Of a stretch of 38,596 bases of DNA, positions 1 through 8,438 are shown one piece after another (the first letter of the stretch is position 1; every line of letters begins with the position of its first letter). The notes beneath the pieces are model-generated. The model was not told the DNA's origin. It worked only from the letters and a program-made list of their open reading frames with translations, and made no database searches. Position numbers and translations under genes: made by a program. Source of the DNA: JBEEOW01 sp041191405 (lineage in GTDB: Bacteria > Bacteroidota > Bacteroidia > Cytophagales > UBA9547); NCBI GenBank assembly GCA_041191405.1, contig JBEEOW010000033.1, forward strand, positions 1 through 38,596. The letters run 5' to 3'.

Positions 1-84
1 TATTTCTGAAACAACTTGAAGTTTAAAAGAATGACTATAATCTCGTTGACTTCGTCTTTTTAATTGAGTAACAATATTTTCCAT
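1..84 (-). CDS. Transposase OrfA-like N-terminus (partial)
   Basis: Only the first 28 codons are in the window, read from the ATG at 84-82 leftward. They encode a basic start (MENIVTQLKRRSQ) followed by RDYSHSFKLQVVSEI. The pattern of a few basic residues and then a 'Y.F.FK..VV.E' segment is typical of the helix-turn-helix N-terminus of IS3-group OrfA proteins, which bind the IS ends and are fused to the OrfB catalytic part by programmed frameshifting. The catalytic DDE part is outside the window, so activity cannot be judged. The assignment rests on a short stretch and on the IR-like sequence upstream; another HTH protein is possible. Confidence 0.5.
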   Translation of the reverse strand, partial: MENIVTQLKRRSQRDYSHSFKLQVVSEI

Positions 85-126
85 AGTATAAGTTATCTAT
101 GTGACAACCTAATTCAGGACGGGACA
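1..126 (-). mobile_element. End of an insertion sequence (IS3-like), cut by the window edge
   Basis: The left edge holds the 5' end of a transposase-like reading frame (1-84, minus strand). Outside it, at about 100-126, lies a sequence which on the minus strand begins TGTCCCGTCCTGAATTAG and looks like a terminal inverted repeat. The element would continue to the left of the window. The other end and any target-site duplication are not visible, so the boundary at 126 is inferred from the TG...CA style of the terminus. The thrC terminator starts 8 nt further on, so the element sits just downstream of thrC without disrupting it. Confidence 0.5.
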
Positions 127-133
127 TGGGCAA

Positions 134-170
134 AAAAAAGAGGCTTCCTTATGTTGGCAGCCTCTTTTTT
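134..170 (-). terminator. thrC intrinsic terminator
   Basis: Inverted repeat AAAAAAGAGGCT / AGCCTCTTTTTT lies 15 nt beyond the thrC stop. On the minus strand it ends in a T run, as expected of a Rho-independent terminator. The A/T tracts on both sides would also let it work against transcription from the left. Confidence 0.8.
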
Positions 171-184
171 GATGTATTTTTTGA

Positions 185-1483
185 TTATTTTAGTAAATAA
201 TCTTTCAATAACCTAAAATCGGGTGCCATAACTATTGACTTCTTTTCCTTGCTCATTGCCGCCTTCAATGAAGCTGGCAATACAATCTGTTTGGAAATAT
301 TTTCGTCAATCACATCCATAAACTTAGCTGGGTGAGCTGTACCCAAGAATACGCCACTAACCTTCTTATCTAAAGTAGCAGTATATTTCTTTAATCCCAA
401 ATAAGCCACAGCTGTGTGTGGGCACATGATATATTTTGTTTTTTCAAACACCGAAGCCAATGCAGCTCTTGTTTCATCATCTGTGAAACTATAACCTGCT
501 ACATCTTCTCTGAATTTTTCTAAATTGTTTTCGCTCAAAGCTTGCATACGTGCAAAGTTTGATGGATTTCCAACGTCCATAGCATTTGAAAGTGTTGCCA
601 CCGACGGACGAGGAGAGAATGTACCTGTTTGAATATAAGATGGTACAATATCATTTGCATTGGTTGATGCTACAAATTTCTCCACAGGTAAGCCCATTCT
701 TTTAGCAAATAAACCAGCAGTTAGGTTTCCAAAGTTTCCACTAGGAACAGAGAATACCAAAGGTTTGTTTTTTGCTTTTAATTTTGAATAAGCATAAAAA
801 TAGTAGAAAGATTGTGGAATTAAGCGAGCAATGTTGATTGAATTAGCTGAAGATAAATTTTTCTTTTTGCTTAATTCAGCGTCAAGGAATGCTTGTTTAA
901 CTAATTTCTGACAATCATCAAATGTTCCTTTAATTTCAATTGCTTGAATATTGCCACCTAATGTAGTTAATTGTTTTTCTTGCAAATTACTAACGCCACC
1001 AGATGGGTATAATATAGTTACATTAATTCCTGGTTGATTTAAGAAACCTAAAGCAACAGCTCCTCCTGTATCACCAGAAGTAGCCACAAGAATATTAATT
1101 TCTTTTTGAGATTTTTGTAAATAATGACTCATTACTCTAGCCATGAAACGTGCTCCAAAATCTTTGAAAGCATGCGATGGACCATGGAAAAGCTCTAAAC
1201 AATAAGTATCATCTTCAACTTGAACAAGTGGTGCATCAAAATTTACAGCTCCTTCAATAATTTCTCTTAAAACACTATTAGGAATAGAATCGCCAACTAG
1301 CTTTTTAGCTACTTCGTATGAAATTTCTCTAAATGACAGTTTATCTATTTTAGCAAAAAAATCATCTGAGAATGTGCCAATTGAAGTTGGCATATATAAA
1401 CCGTTGTCAGAAGGTAAGCCTCTGAAAATAGCCTCTTCAAGACCTGCATTTTCCGATTTATGATTGGTACTGTAAACCTGCAT
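185..1483 (-). CDS. thrC: Threonine synthase
   Basis: PLP-dependent enzyme converting O-phospho-L-homoserine to threonine, the last step of threonine synthesis in the cytoplasm. The 432-residue length fits the family. The N-terminal start (MQVYSTNHKS) with EEAIFRGLPSDNGLYMP is the usual ThrC opening. The PLP lysine is K107 in HGPSHAFKDFG. The SGDTGGAVALGFL loop at about 135-147 and SVPSGNFGNLTAGL further on are the phosphate/cofactor-binding loops. The ATG at 1483 is the natural start and lies 26 nt after the -7 box of a good promoter (1510-1541). No thrA or thrB is adjacent, although thrABC is often clustered in Bacteroidota, so the gene appears to be transcribed alone: own promoter, own terminator at 134-170. 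Confidence 0.95.
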   Translation of the reverse strand: MQVYSTNHKSENAGLEEAIFRGLPSDNGLYMPTSIGTFSDDFFAKIDKLSFREISYEVAKKLVGDSIPNSVLREIIEGAVNFDAPLVQVEDDTYCLELFHGPSHAFKDFGARFMARVMSHYLQKSQKEINILVATSGDTGGAVALGFLNQPGINVTILYPSGGVSNLQEKQLTTLGGNIQAIEIKGTFDDCQKLVKQAFLDAELSKKKNLSSANSINIARLIPQSFYYFYAYSKLKAKNKPLVFSVPSGNFGNLTAGLFAKRMGLPVEKFVASTNANDIVPSYIQTGTFSPRPSVATLSNAMDVGNPSNFARMQALSENNLEKFREDVAGYSFTDDETRAALASVFEKTKYIMCPHTAVAYLGLKKYTATLDKKVSGVFLGTAHPAKFMDVIDENISKQIVLPASLKAAMSKEKKSIVMAPDFRLLKDYLLK

Positions 1484-1509
1484 ATCGTTGTTTTAAAAAC
1501 TTGGAATCA

Positions 1510-1541
1510 CAAATATAATAAATTCTCGAAATTTTTTTCAA
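1510..1541 (-). promoter_or_regulatory. thrC promoter (Bacteroidota type)
   Basis: On the minus strand a TTG (1541-1539) is followed after 21 nt by TATATTTG (1517-1510), matching the -33 TTG / -7 TAnnTTTG pattern of the Bacteroidota primary sigma factor. It leaves a leader of about 20 nt before the thrC ATG. Confidence 0.65.
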
Positions 1542-1662
1542 CATTTTATTTATCGAATTGAAATTTTGTGCTTGTTTGGTGAAAAATTGTGGGGTTTTGA
1601 ATTAGTTTTGGGTAAAATATGGTTTGGCTTGTTCGTTGTAATACGTAGTAAGACCAACATCG

Positions 1663-1848
1663 ATGATAAAATTTAATAAGTTAAATATGTACCTTTATGT
1701 CATAAGTTGTATAGTGTTGATATTGTTATCATTTATTCTAATAAAACTTACAATTAAAATGATAAAAGAAAATGATTTACGTTTTTACAAATCAATATTA
1801 TTGATTTTAGGCTGTATTATTATGCTAATAATTTTGGCATTTGGGTAG
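1663..1848 (+). CDS. Small two-helix membrane protein (hypothetical)
   Basis: This is a 61-codon ORF whose product is almost entirely two hydrophobic helices, about residues 9-32 (MYLYVISCIVLILLSFILI) and 42-60 (SILLILGCIIMLIILAF), joined by a short charged loop (KMIKENDLRFYK). I do not recognise a family. It is isolated between thrC (divergent, 180 bp away) and the LRR gene. The following 288 bp (1849-2136) contain no ORF I believe in; there I see only a spaced inverted octamer GAACTGTC (1850-1857) / GACAGTTC (1966-1973). The clean two-helix pattern argues for a real gene, but AT-rich DNA yields hydrophobic ORFs easily. Confidence 0.4.
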   Translation: MIKFNKLNMYLYVISCIVLILLSFILIKLTIKMIKENDLRFYKSILLILGCIIMLIILAFG

Positions 1849-2136
1849 GAACTGTCCGCTCTTTCCTTACTATCCGTTGAGTTCTGAAGGGCTCTACGAA
1901 TGTATTATGAATTGTAGTCTTTGACTATATTTTTAGCCCTTTAAGTTATTTCTAAAATACTTGCAGACAGTTCGCTGGGCGGAAAACCATCAATCTTGAT
2001 TAAAGAAATTCAACTTTTTGCTCAATAAAATTTAGAATTCTTTTAATTTATTAGTACTACCAACTTTTTCAAATTATATTATTTTAGAAAGTATGAAGTA
2101 TTTATTTATTTTTACAAAAATCTAAACAAACATAAA

Positions 2137-3858
2137 GTGAAAAAACAACTACTAAAAGTAATAGCTACAGTGCTATTGGGTATGGGAAGTGTGACCTTAA
2201 ACGCCCAAAATACATATATTCCAGACGATAACTTTGAACAATATTTTATTGACAAAGGCTACGACAATGTGTTAGATAACTATGTGAATACTGCAAGTGT
2301 CAATTGGATGACTTCTTTAAATATTGGATATAAATCAATAGCTGACCTTACTGGTATTCAGGACTTTACCAATTTGCAATATTTGTTTTGTTATGGGAAT
2401 AATATCACTAGTTTGAACTTAAAAAATTTGACAAATTTAACTTTTATTGATTGTAGTTTTAATGCAATTGAAAGTTTAGATGTGTCTGGTTTAACTAATA
2501 TAACTTATTTGGACTGTACAAATAATAATCTTAAAAGTGCCAATGTGAGTGGTTTAACTAATTTAAACACTTTTTTATGTTTTAAAAATTCTCTTACCTC
2601 TCTAAATTTAAGTGGCTTAAATAGTTTATCTACTTTCGATTGTACTGAAAATCCCTCTTTGGCGTGTATACAAGTAAACGATGTAGCGGTTGCCGATGCA
2701 AATGCAAATTGGAAAAAAGATGCATTAGCTAGCTATTCAATAGCTTGTGTGACTCCTAAGTTTACTTATGTACCAGATGATAATTTTGAAAATGGGTTGA
2801 TTACACTTGGTTATGACAATGTAGTAGATAATTATGTAAATACGTCTAATATCAGTGGACTTACAAATTTAGATGTATCTGATTTAGCTATAGCTGACTT
2901 TACTGGTATAGAGGATTTTACAAGCTTAACAAAATTGAATTGTAGTGGAAATGATTTAGCTAGTATAAATGTAAGTACATTAACTAATTTAAAGGAATTA
3001 AATTGTGGTAGAAACAACTCTTTAACTAGCTTGGATTGTAGTGGATTAACAGAATTGACTATTTTAAATACTTTTGGAAGTCCACTTACTAGCCTTAATG
3101 TGAGTGGTTTAACTAAATTAACCACCTTAAATTGCAATTTAAATGCTTTAACAAGTCTTGATGTAAGTGGTTTGACTAATTTAACTACTTTGAATTGTGC
3201 TGGAAATAATCTTACAAGTCTAAATGTGAGTGGGTTAACAAATTTAAAAGATTTAGATTGTATCAACAATAAACTTGTAAGTTTGAATTGTAGTGGACTT
3301 ACAAGTTTAACTAATTTAATTTGTTATGATAATAAACTAACAAGCCTAACAATAAGTGGATTAACAAGTTTAATTAAAATAAATTGTCAAAATAATAATT
3401 TAACTAGTTTAGATGTTAACGGAATGGCAAGTTTAACTGAGTTGTTTTGTTTTAACAATAACCTAAGTAATTTAAACTTAGTTGGAACAACTAATTTATC
3501 TAGTTTAAATTGTACAATAAACCCATTATTATCTTGTATTCAAGTAAGTAACGTTAATCAGGCAGAATCCAAAAAAAATTGGTTTAAAGAAGATAATGCA
3601 ATTTATTTGTTAAACTGTACTACGGGCTTAGAAGAAAACAATAATAATTTAGCAGTTCATATTTTCCCAAATCCTACAAATGGTGTTTTCACTTTACAGA
3701 ATGCTTCGGGAACAATAAGTATTCAAAACATAATGGGAGAATTGGTTTTTAGTACATTAATTAACTCAACAAACGAAACAATCAATATCTCAAGTCTTGC
3801 TAATGGTGTTTACTTTGTAAATGTAAATGGCAAAGTGATCAAATTGGTAAAAGAATAA
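2137..3858 (+). CDS. Secreted leucine-rich-repeat protein with type IX sorting tail
   Basis: A 573-residue exported protein, start GTG at 2137. Residues 1-23 form a signal peptide (KKQLLKVIATVLLGMGSV..NAQ). The body holds two homologous modules. Each opens with a TY[IV]PDDNFE...GYDNV[LV]DNYVNT cap and runs through about 21-residue repeats (L..L.C..N.LTSLNVSGLTN). Each closes with a cap of the form NP.L.CIQV, a spacer of about 20 residues, then C. The first module has about five repeats and the second about eleven. Residues from about 513 (HIFPNPTNGVFTLQ to VYFVNVNGKVIKLVKE) match the Por_Secre_tail C-terminal domain, so the protein should cross the outer membrane by the type IX system and end up on the surface or outside. 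LRR arrays of this kind normally bind proteins or glycans; the ligand is unknown. The long antisense ORF inside it is a by-product of the repetitive codons. Confidence 0.9.
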   Translation: MKKQLLKVIATVLLGMGSVTLNAQNTYIPDDNFEQYFIDKGYDNVLDNYVNTASVNWMTSLNIGYKSIADLTGIQDFTNLQYLFCYGNNITSLNLKNLTNLTFIDCSFNAIESLDVSGLTNITYLDCTNNNLKSANVSGLTNLNTFLCFKNSLTSLNLSGLNSLSTFDCTENPSLACIQVNDVAVADANANWKKDALASYSIACVTPKFTYVPDDNFENGLITLGYDNVVDNYVNTSNISGLTNLDVSDLAIADFTGIEDFTSLTKLNCSGNDLASINVSTLTNLKELNCGRNNSLTSLDCSGLTELTILNTFGSPLTSLNVSGLTKLTTLNCNLNALTSLDVSGLTNLTTLNCAGNNLTSLNVSGLTNLKDLDCINNKLVSLNCSGLTSLTNLICYDNKLTSLTISGLTSLIKINCQNNNLTSLDVNGMASLTELFCFNNNLSNLNLVGTTNLSSLNCTINPLLSCIQVSNVNQAESKKNWFKEDNAIYLLNCTTGLEENNNNLAVHIFPNPTNGVFTLQNASGTISIQNIMGELVFSTLINSTNETINISSLANGVYFVNVNGKVIKLVKE

Positions 3859-3895
3859 GACATTATAAATATATCAATTAGCTTATTATTAACTT

Positions 3896-3948
3896 AATTT
3901 TCCTTTGTTCGAGATGTTAGTACAGAGCATCTCGAACAAAGGAAAATT
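3896..3948. terminator. Very strong hairpin after the LRR gene
   Basis: A perfect 21-bp inverted repeat: left arm 3896-3916, right arm 3928-3948, 11-nt loop. Both arms end in AATTTTCC/GGAAAATT. It starts 37 nt after the LRR stop. The arms give A and T tracts on both strands, so it can act as a bidirectional terminator. The stem is longer than most terminators here and may be a dispersed repeat; I see no second copy in this window. Confidence 0.6.
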
Positions 3949-4115
3949 ATTTTTTATATTTGGTTCTCATAATTTCAACATCAAAAGTAAAAAGCTCTTC
4001 AATAATTTCTCGAACTGTAAGCGATAGAAGAGAATAAAGAAAATTCCATTAATAGTTAGAGGTTAACTTTAAAAACAAAATTTTTTCTTCAACCTAAAAA
4101 ATGTATTTTTGAAAA

Positions 4116-4694
4116 ATGAAGTCAAACTCAATTACCAAATCATTAGTCAAATATTTTTTGCAAGGCTTATTAGTGAGTGCTCCACTTGTGCTTACTATTT
4201 GGGTTCTGTATTCAGTATTGGAATGGGTTGACGGTTTATTACCTATCAAAAAACCAGGTTTGGGTATTTTGGCATTATTGGTAAGTATCACATTTTTAGG
4301 GTTTTTAGCTAACACAATTGTTATTCAACCTTTACTAAAGTTGATTGACAAAACTTTAACTCGTATTCCATTAACAAGTATTATCTACAACTCTATCAAG
4401 GATTTAGTAGGTGCCTTTGTGGGTGACGACAAAAAATTCGACAGACCTGTAATGGCTAAATTAAGCGAAAATACCTACAAACTTGGCTTCGTTACTATTG
4501 AAAATCTAGGTACCGAACTTGATCCAGAAAACAAACTAATGGGTGTATATTTCCCACATAGTTATAATTTTAGTGGTGAATTAATGCTTATTCCCCGAAA
4601 TAATATCGAATTTATCAATCATATTTCAGCTGCTGATGTGATGAAACTAATAGTATCTGGTGGGGTGTCGGGAAATATAAAGAATAATGATTAA
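4116..4694 (+). CDS. DUF502 family membrane protein
   Basis: A 192-residue protein whose N-terminal half has two membrane segments, about residues 17-38 (LLVSAPLVLTIWVLYSVLEWV) and 49-68 (LGILALLVSITFLGFLANTI). The proline after the first basic stretch, IPLTSIIYNSIKDLV, and the later F.TIENLG..LDPEN...VYFPHSYNFSGEL segment are the usual DUF502 landmarks. The family is widespread in bacteria and plants (COV-like) with no settled biochemical role. A TATTTTTG box at 4104-4111 ends 4 nt before the ATG, which would imply a very short or absent leader if used. The last 8 nt overlap the next gene, so the two are probably translated together. Confidence 0.85.
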   Translation: MKSNSITKSLVKYFLQGLLVSAPLVLTIWVLYSVLEWVDGLLPIKKPGLGILALLVSITFLGFLANTIVIQPLLKLIDKTLTRIPLTSIIYNSIKDLVGAFVGDDKKFDRPVMAKLSENTYKLGFVTIENLGTELDPENKLMGVYFPHSYNFSGELMLIPRNNIEFINHISAADVMKLIVSGGVSGNIKNND

Positions 4695-5859
4695 AATTGT
4701 TTGCCATTTAATTTTATTAATAAGTATTTGTTTTTTAGTATCTTGTAATAAAAAAAAGGATATTGATAACAGTACAAATAACTTCAATTATATTGAATTT
4801 ACTTTAGATACTTCTTCAAATGAATACAAAAATTCAAATGGAAAATCTAAAACTGAAGCTATTAAACAAATATTAGATAAAGCTCGCTTTAATGGTACTA
4901 TTTTAGTTGCACAAGAAGGTGCTATTTTATTTAAGGGTGCATTTGGTTATGCTAATATTCGACAAAAAACTAAACTTCACGAAGCGTCCATTTTTCAATT
5001 AGCCTCTGTTTCTAAGCAATTTACAGCAGTGAGCATTTTAAAATTAAAAGAAAGGGGTTTACTAAGTTATGATGATAAAATTGAAAAGTTTTATCCACAT
5101 TTTCCTTATAAAAATATTACAATTCGAATGTTATTGAGTCACCGTTCGGGCTTAAGTGAATATATGTGGTTTTGTGATCATATTACTGATCGTAGAACTC
5201 CACTTACTAATCAAGGTCTGATTGATTTAATGTGTGTTAAGCGTCCGGGTATCAATTTTAATCCCAATCGCCGACATGATTATTCAAATACTGGCTATGC
5301 AATATTGGCTGCAATTGTTGAAAAATTAAGTAAAAAAACCTTTAAAAACTTTGTTGAAAGTGAAATTTTTAAGCCTTTAGGAATGACAAATAGCTTTGTT
5401 TTCACTTATGATGAAATAAATAAACGTAAAGATATTGTAACGGGGCATTTATCTAATGGATTTCCTTCAGGCTATGATTATCAAGATGGTATAGTAGGCG
5501 ACAAAGGTGTTTTTTCGTGTATTGAAGATTTATACAAATGGGACCAAGGATTATATTCTGGAAAAATTGTGAAGCTTTCAACCCTTGAAGATGCTTACAC
5601 TCCTGCAAATACTGAATTTAAAGGAAAACGTAATTATGGGTTTGGTTGGAGAACCCACATTTTGGATGATGACAGCAAGGTGGTTTTTCATGCAGGATTG
5701 TGGCATGGCTTTAGCCCTTATTTTGCCCGTCGTCTTTGCGACAAAGCAACCATAATAGTACTCAGTAACCGTAGAGGTTGGGATGCGTCAATTGTTGGAA
5801 AAATTTATAAAGTGCTGGATAACAATCAATCGTGTGATTTAGAAGTGGATGTTGAGTAA
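4687..5859 (+). CDS. Serine hydrolase lipoprotein, class C beta-lactamase fold
   Basis: A 390-residue lipoprotein: signal peptide with lipobox LVSC (Cys20). The penicillin-binding/AmpC-type active site is complete: SVSK (Ser107, Lys110), YSN (Tyr199-Asn201) and HAG at 335-337 in place of the KTG triad. HxG in the third motif is common in esterases, D-aminopeptidases and peptidases of this fold, so peptide or ester hydrolysis is more likely than beta-lactam resistance. The lipid anchor puts it in the periplasm or at an outer-membrane face. The ATG at 4687 lies inside the end of the DUF502 gene (8-nt overlap), indicating one operon of two genes that ends at the terminator at 5900-5944. Substrate is not predictable from the sequence. 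Confidence 0.88.
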   Translation: MIKIVCHLILLISICFLVSCNKKKDIDNSTNNFNYIEFTLDTSSNEYKNSNGKSKTEAIKQILDKARFNGTILVAQEGAILFKGAFGYANIRQKTKLHEASIFQLASVSKQFTAVSILKLKERGLLSYDDKIEKFYPHFPYKNITIRMLLSHRSGLSEYMWFCDHITDRRTPLTNQGLIDLMCVKRPGINFNPNRRHDYSNTGYAILAAIVEKLSKKTFKNFVESEIFKPLGMTNSFVFTYDEINKRKDIVTGHLSNGFPSGYDYQDGIVGDKGVFSCIEDLYKWDQGLYSGKIVKLSTLEDAYTPANTEFKGKRNYGFGWRTHILDDDSKVVFHAGLWHGFSPYFARRLCDKATIIVLSNRRGWDASIVGKIYKVLDNNQSCDLEVDVE

Positions 5860-5899
5860 GTTTAAATTTCACCTATCAAAAAATAAATATCAATTTTAG

Positions 5900-5944
5900 T
5901 TAAACCAAGTAATTCAATTAAGCTATTTGAATTACTTGGTTTAA
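5900..5944. terminator. Bidirectional terminator between serine hydrolase and serS
   Basis: Perfect 18-bp inverted repeat TTAAACCAAGTAATTCAA (5900-5917) / TTGAATTACTTGGTTTAA (5927-5944) with a 9-nt loop. It sits between two convergent genes, 41 nt past the hydrolase stop and 12 nt past the serS stop. Confidence 0.75.
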
Positions 5945-5956
5945 TATTTTCTGGTA

Positions 5957-7231
5957 CTAAATTGTATCAAAATTTGTATATCCTTGCAATACTTTTGGAA
6001 TCTTAATACTTCCGTCAGCTTGTTGGTTATTCTCTAAAATAGCAGCCAAAATACGTGGCAATGCCAATGCCGAACCATTCAAAGTATGTAACAATTTTGA
6101 TTTACCTTCTTTGGTTTTGTATCTTAATTTTAATCGATTTGCTTGATAAGTTTCAAAATTACTTACCGAACTCACCTCTAACCAACGTTGTTGCGCAGCT
6201 GAATATACTTCAAAATCAAAGGTTAATGCTGAGGTGAACGACATATCTCCACCGCAAAGTCTTAAAATACGGTAAGGTAGTTCTAATTTTTTCAATAAGT
6301 TTTCAACATGGTCACGCATACCTTGTAATGCCTCATACGAGTTTTCTGGTAAGGTAATTTGCACAATTTCAACTTTATCAAATTGATGCAAGCGATTTAA
6401 ACCACGCACATGCGCTCCCCATGAACCAGCTTCTCTACGGAAACAAGGTGTATAACCAGCATTTTTGATTGGCAAATCAGTTTCTTTCAATAAAACATCA
6501 CGGTAAATGTTTGTAATTGGCACTTCAGCTGTAGGAATTAAATACAATTCGTCTTCAGTAGCAAAATACATTTGTCCGTCCTTATCAGGTAATTGCCCAG
6601 TTGCATAGCCCGAATCTTTGTTTACCAAAATAGGAGGTTGTACTTCCATGTAACCCGCTTCTACAGCTTGGTCAAGGAAAAAGTTAATCATAGCTCTCTG
6701 TAAACGAGCACCTTTGCCTTTATAAACTGGAAAACCTGCACCTGTAATTTTGTTACCAAGTTCAAAGTCAACAATGTCATGTTGTTTAATTAAATCCCAG
6801 TGAGGTTGTGCACCTTCGTGCAATGTTGGAATTGAATCAACTACAAACACAACTTCATTTTCCTCAGGAGTTTTACCAGCAGGTACTGATTCGTGTGGTA
6901 AGTTAGGTAATGTTAAAAGTAAGTTTGTTAATTGTTCGTCGAGCGAAGTATATTTTTCCTGTAAATCTTTAGAAAGGGCTTTAAGTACCGAAGTTCTATT
7001 TTTAGCTTCTTCAGCTTGTTCTTTGTTACCACTTTTCATTAGAGCACCAATTTCTTTAGCTAATTGGTTCGCCTCTGCAAGCGTATTATCAAGTTCAACT
7101 TGTACTTGTTTACGATTATCATCAATGCTAATAATTTCGTTAACTACAGACTCAGCGTTAGCAAAATATTTTTTTTGTAAACCAGCTATCGTTAAATCAA
7201 GGTTTTCTCTTATGAAAGATGTTTGTAACAT
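5957..7231 (-). CDS. serS: Seryl-tRNA synthetase
   Basis: Class II aminoacyl-tRNA synthetase charging tRNA-Ser (and tRNA-Sec where present). The 424 residues are full length. Residues 1-105 are rich in charged helical sequence (e.g. LAEANQLAKEIGALMKSGNKE), the tRNA-binding coiled-coil arm. The catalytic part has PTAEVPITN, motif 2 (PCFRREAGSWGAHVRGLNRLHQF) split across about 260-283, and motif 3 (LNGSALALPRILAAILEN) near 383-400. The C-terminus (GSIKIPKVLQGYTNFDTI) is standard. It is monocistronic: the convergent terminator lies at its 3' side and a 358-bp gap with hairpin repeats at its 5' side. No T-box-like leader is seen upstream. Confidence 0.96.
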   Translation of the reverse strand: MLQTSFIRENLDLTIAGLQKKYFANAESVVNEIISIDDNRKQVQVELDNTLAEANQLAKEIGALMKSGNKEQAEEAKNRTSVLKALSKDLQEKYTSLDEQLTNLLLTLPNLPHESVPAGKTPEENEVVFVVDSIPTLHEGAQPHWDLIKQHDIVDFELGNKITGAGFPVYKGKGARLQRAMINFFLDQAVEAGYMEVQPPILVNKDSGYATGQLPDKDGQMYFATEDELYLIPTAEVPITNIYRDVLLKETDLPIKNAGYTPCFRREAGSWGAHVRGLNRLHQFDKVEIVQITLPENSYEALQGMRDHVENLLKKLELPYRILRLCGGDMSFTSALTFDFEVYSAAQQRWLEVSSVSNFETYQANRLKLRYKTKEGKSKLLHTLNGSALALPRILAAILENNQQADGSIKIPKVLQGYTNFDTI

Positions 7232-7427
7232 AATATGTAAACGTTTATTTAAACCATTTATAGCTAATAAGTTAAAAATGATTTAATGGATAATTCTTTT
7301 TGATAATTGATTGCAATAGAATCAAGCTTCGAATATAGTAAAAAATGTATTGTGAATGCTTGGTATGAAAAAAATTAATTGAGTTAAAATATATTTAGGT
7401 TTGACATTTTTCTTGATTACACTCCCC

Positions 7428-7506
7428 ACGTTGACAACGGTCCTAAGACCTTGTCAACCGTAAAATTTAAAATACGCTTGTCAAGGTCGATGACCGTTGA
7501 CAACGT
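7428..7506. repeat. Dispersed hairpin repeat, two inverted copies
   Basis: Copy A (7428-7461) reads ACGTTGACAACGGTC, a 4-nt loop, then GACCTTGTCAACCGT. Copy A' (7474-7506) is the same element in reverse: ACGCTTGTCAAGGTC, 3-nt loop, GACCGTTGACAACGT. Each folds into a hairpin of about 15 bp, and the two can also pair with each other. Further copies are at 8439-8472 and 22658-22690. This is the only structure I see in the 358-bp gap 7232-7589 between serS and the next gene. Confidence 0.8.
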
Positions 7507-7589
7507 AAAATTCATAATATATTTATTCAAGCATTATCTCCTTATAAATCAATCCTTCCCAAGTAATATTGTCCACCCAATTGTAATTA

Positions 7590-8393
7590 CTAATTATTAT
7601 ACATTTGTTTCACCCAAGCAGAATCTTTAACTGGAACATATTTAAAGGCTTCTTTTTTATCAACAAGAAAGCTCTTGTTATCAGTGGTTACTATTTTACA
7701 TTTTACAATATTATCATCTTGAATTTCTAAACCACAATAGTTTGATTCGATTTTAATAGTCTTATAATCAATTAATTTAAAAGTTGAAAAATTTAGAAAT
7801 GCTCCTCCACCTGATGACGAAACAGAATAAATTACATTTTTACTTTTATCATATACAGGATTATCTATTTCATCAAAATTATTGACTTTTACCAATGTAT
7901 TTTTGTGCCATACCCAAGCTGATTTAAAACAACCTATACCTGTAAATGCAACATTTTTAGTTACTTGTATATCAGGTAATTTATCGTTATTAATATCTTC
8001 TAATTTTATATCATCTTGCTTCCAAGCATAATAATCATTTATGCTATCTGTAAAAATTGATTTCCAGTTGTTGTTATTTTTAACAAATAATTTGATTATA
8101 AATGTTGTATCATTTTTTAGAAATCCAGCTATTGCATGTTGTTGGTTTTTTGAAAATATATACCCAATATTTAGATAAGTTATTGTTTTATATTGATTTG
8201 AATCAAGATTAACATAATCTTTAATGTTGATTTTATTTAAAATCAATGATTTTGTTAATTCAATAACAGATTTTTTGTATGGTTTTTCTAGTCCGATTGT
8301 ATCAATTAATAAAATTTCAGTTCTAGCCTCATGTTTCCAAGTACAAGAATAAAATGTTAAAAAGGGTAATAGGAGTAGAAGAAAGGGTTTCAT
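7590..8393 (-). CDS. Lipoprotein of unknown function with a calcium-loop-like motif
   Basis: A 267-residue predicted lipoprotein: hydrophobic signal followed by FYSC (Cys17). The middle contains LEDINNDKLPDIQV, a DxNxDxxxD loop like those in FG-GAP/integrin-type and 'repeat of calcium-binding' proteins, suggesting a beta-rich fold with one bound cation. Three later features are C155-type cysteines (GIGCFKSAW), SSSGGGAFLNFSTFKLID and NYCGLEIQDD. I do not recognise a named family; it resembles short periplasmic proteins often seen as single genes in Bacteroidota. It is isolated: serS is 358 bp away and the 53-codon gene 89 bp away, with copies of the same hairpin repeat on both sides. Confidence 0.75.
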   Translation of the reverse strand: MKPFLLLLLPFLTFYSCTWKHEARTEILLIDTIGLEKPYKKSVIELTKSLILNKINIKDYVNLDSNQYKTITYLNIGYIFSKNQQHAIAGFLKNDTTFIIKLFVKNNNNWKSIFTDSINDYYAWKQDDIKLEDINNDKLPDIQVTKNVAFTGIGCFKSAWVWHKNTLVKVNNFDEIDNPVYDKSKNVIYSVSSSGGGAFLNFSTFKLIDYKTIKIESNYCGLEIQDDNIVKCKIVTTDNKSFLVDKKEAFKYVPVKDSAWVKQMYNN

Positions 8394-8438
8394 AACAAAT
8401 TTAGCATACCAAAATTAATGTTTTTTCTTAATTACTTC

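Noticed and set aside
2832..3269. Long antisense open frame inside the LRR gene
   Set aside because: It mirrors the repetitive codons of the LRR array, has an unnatural K/L/V-rich repeating product, and the sense frame has a signal peptide and sorting tail.
3947..4036. Minus-strand 28-codon tail resembling a protein C-terminus
   Set aside because: It has no start codon and is too short to assign a family, so it is not listed as a gene; noted only with the adjacent hairpin.
7428..7506. CRISPR-like pair of repeats
   Set aside because: The copies are in inverted orientation with a 12-nt gap, each is a hairpin of its own, and there are no spacers or cas genes.
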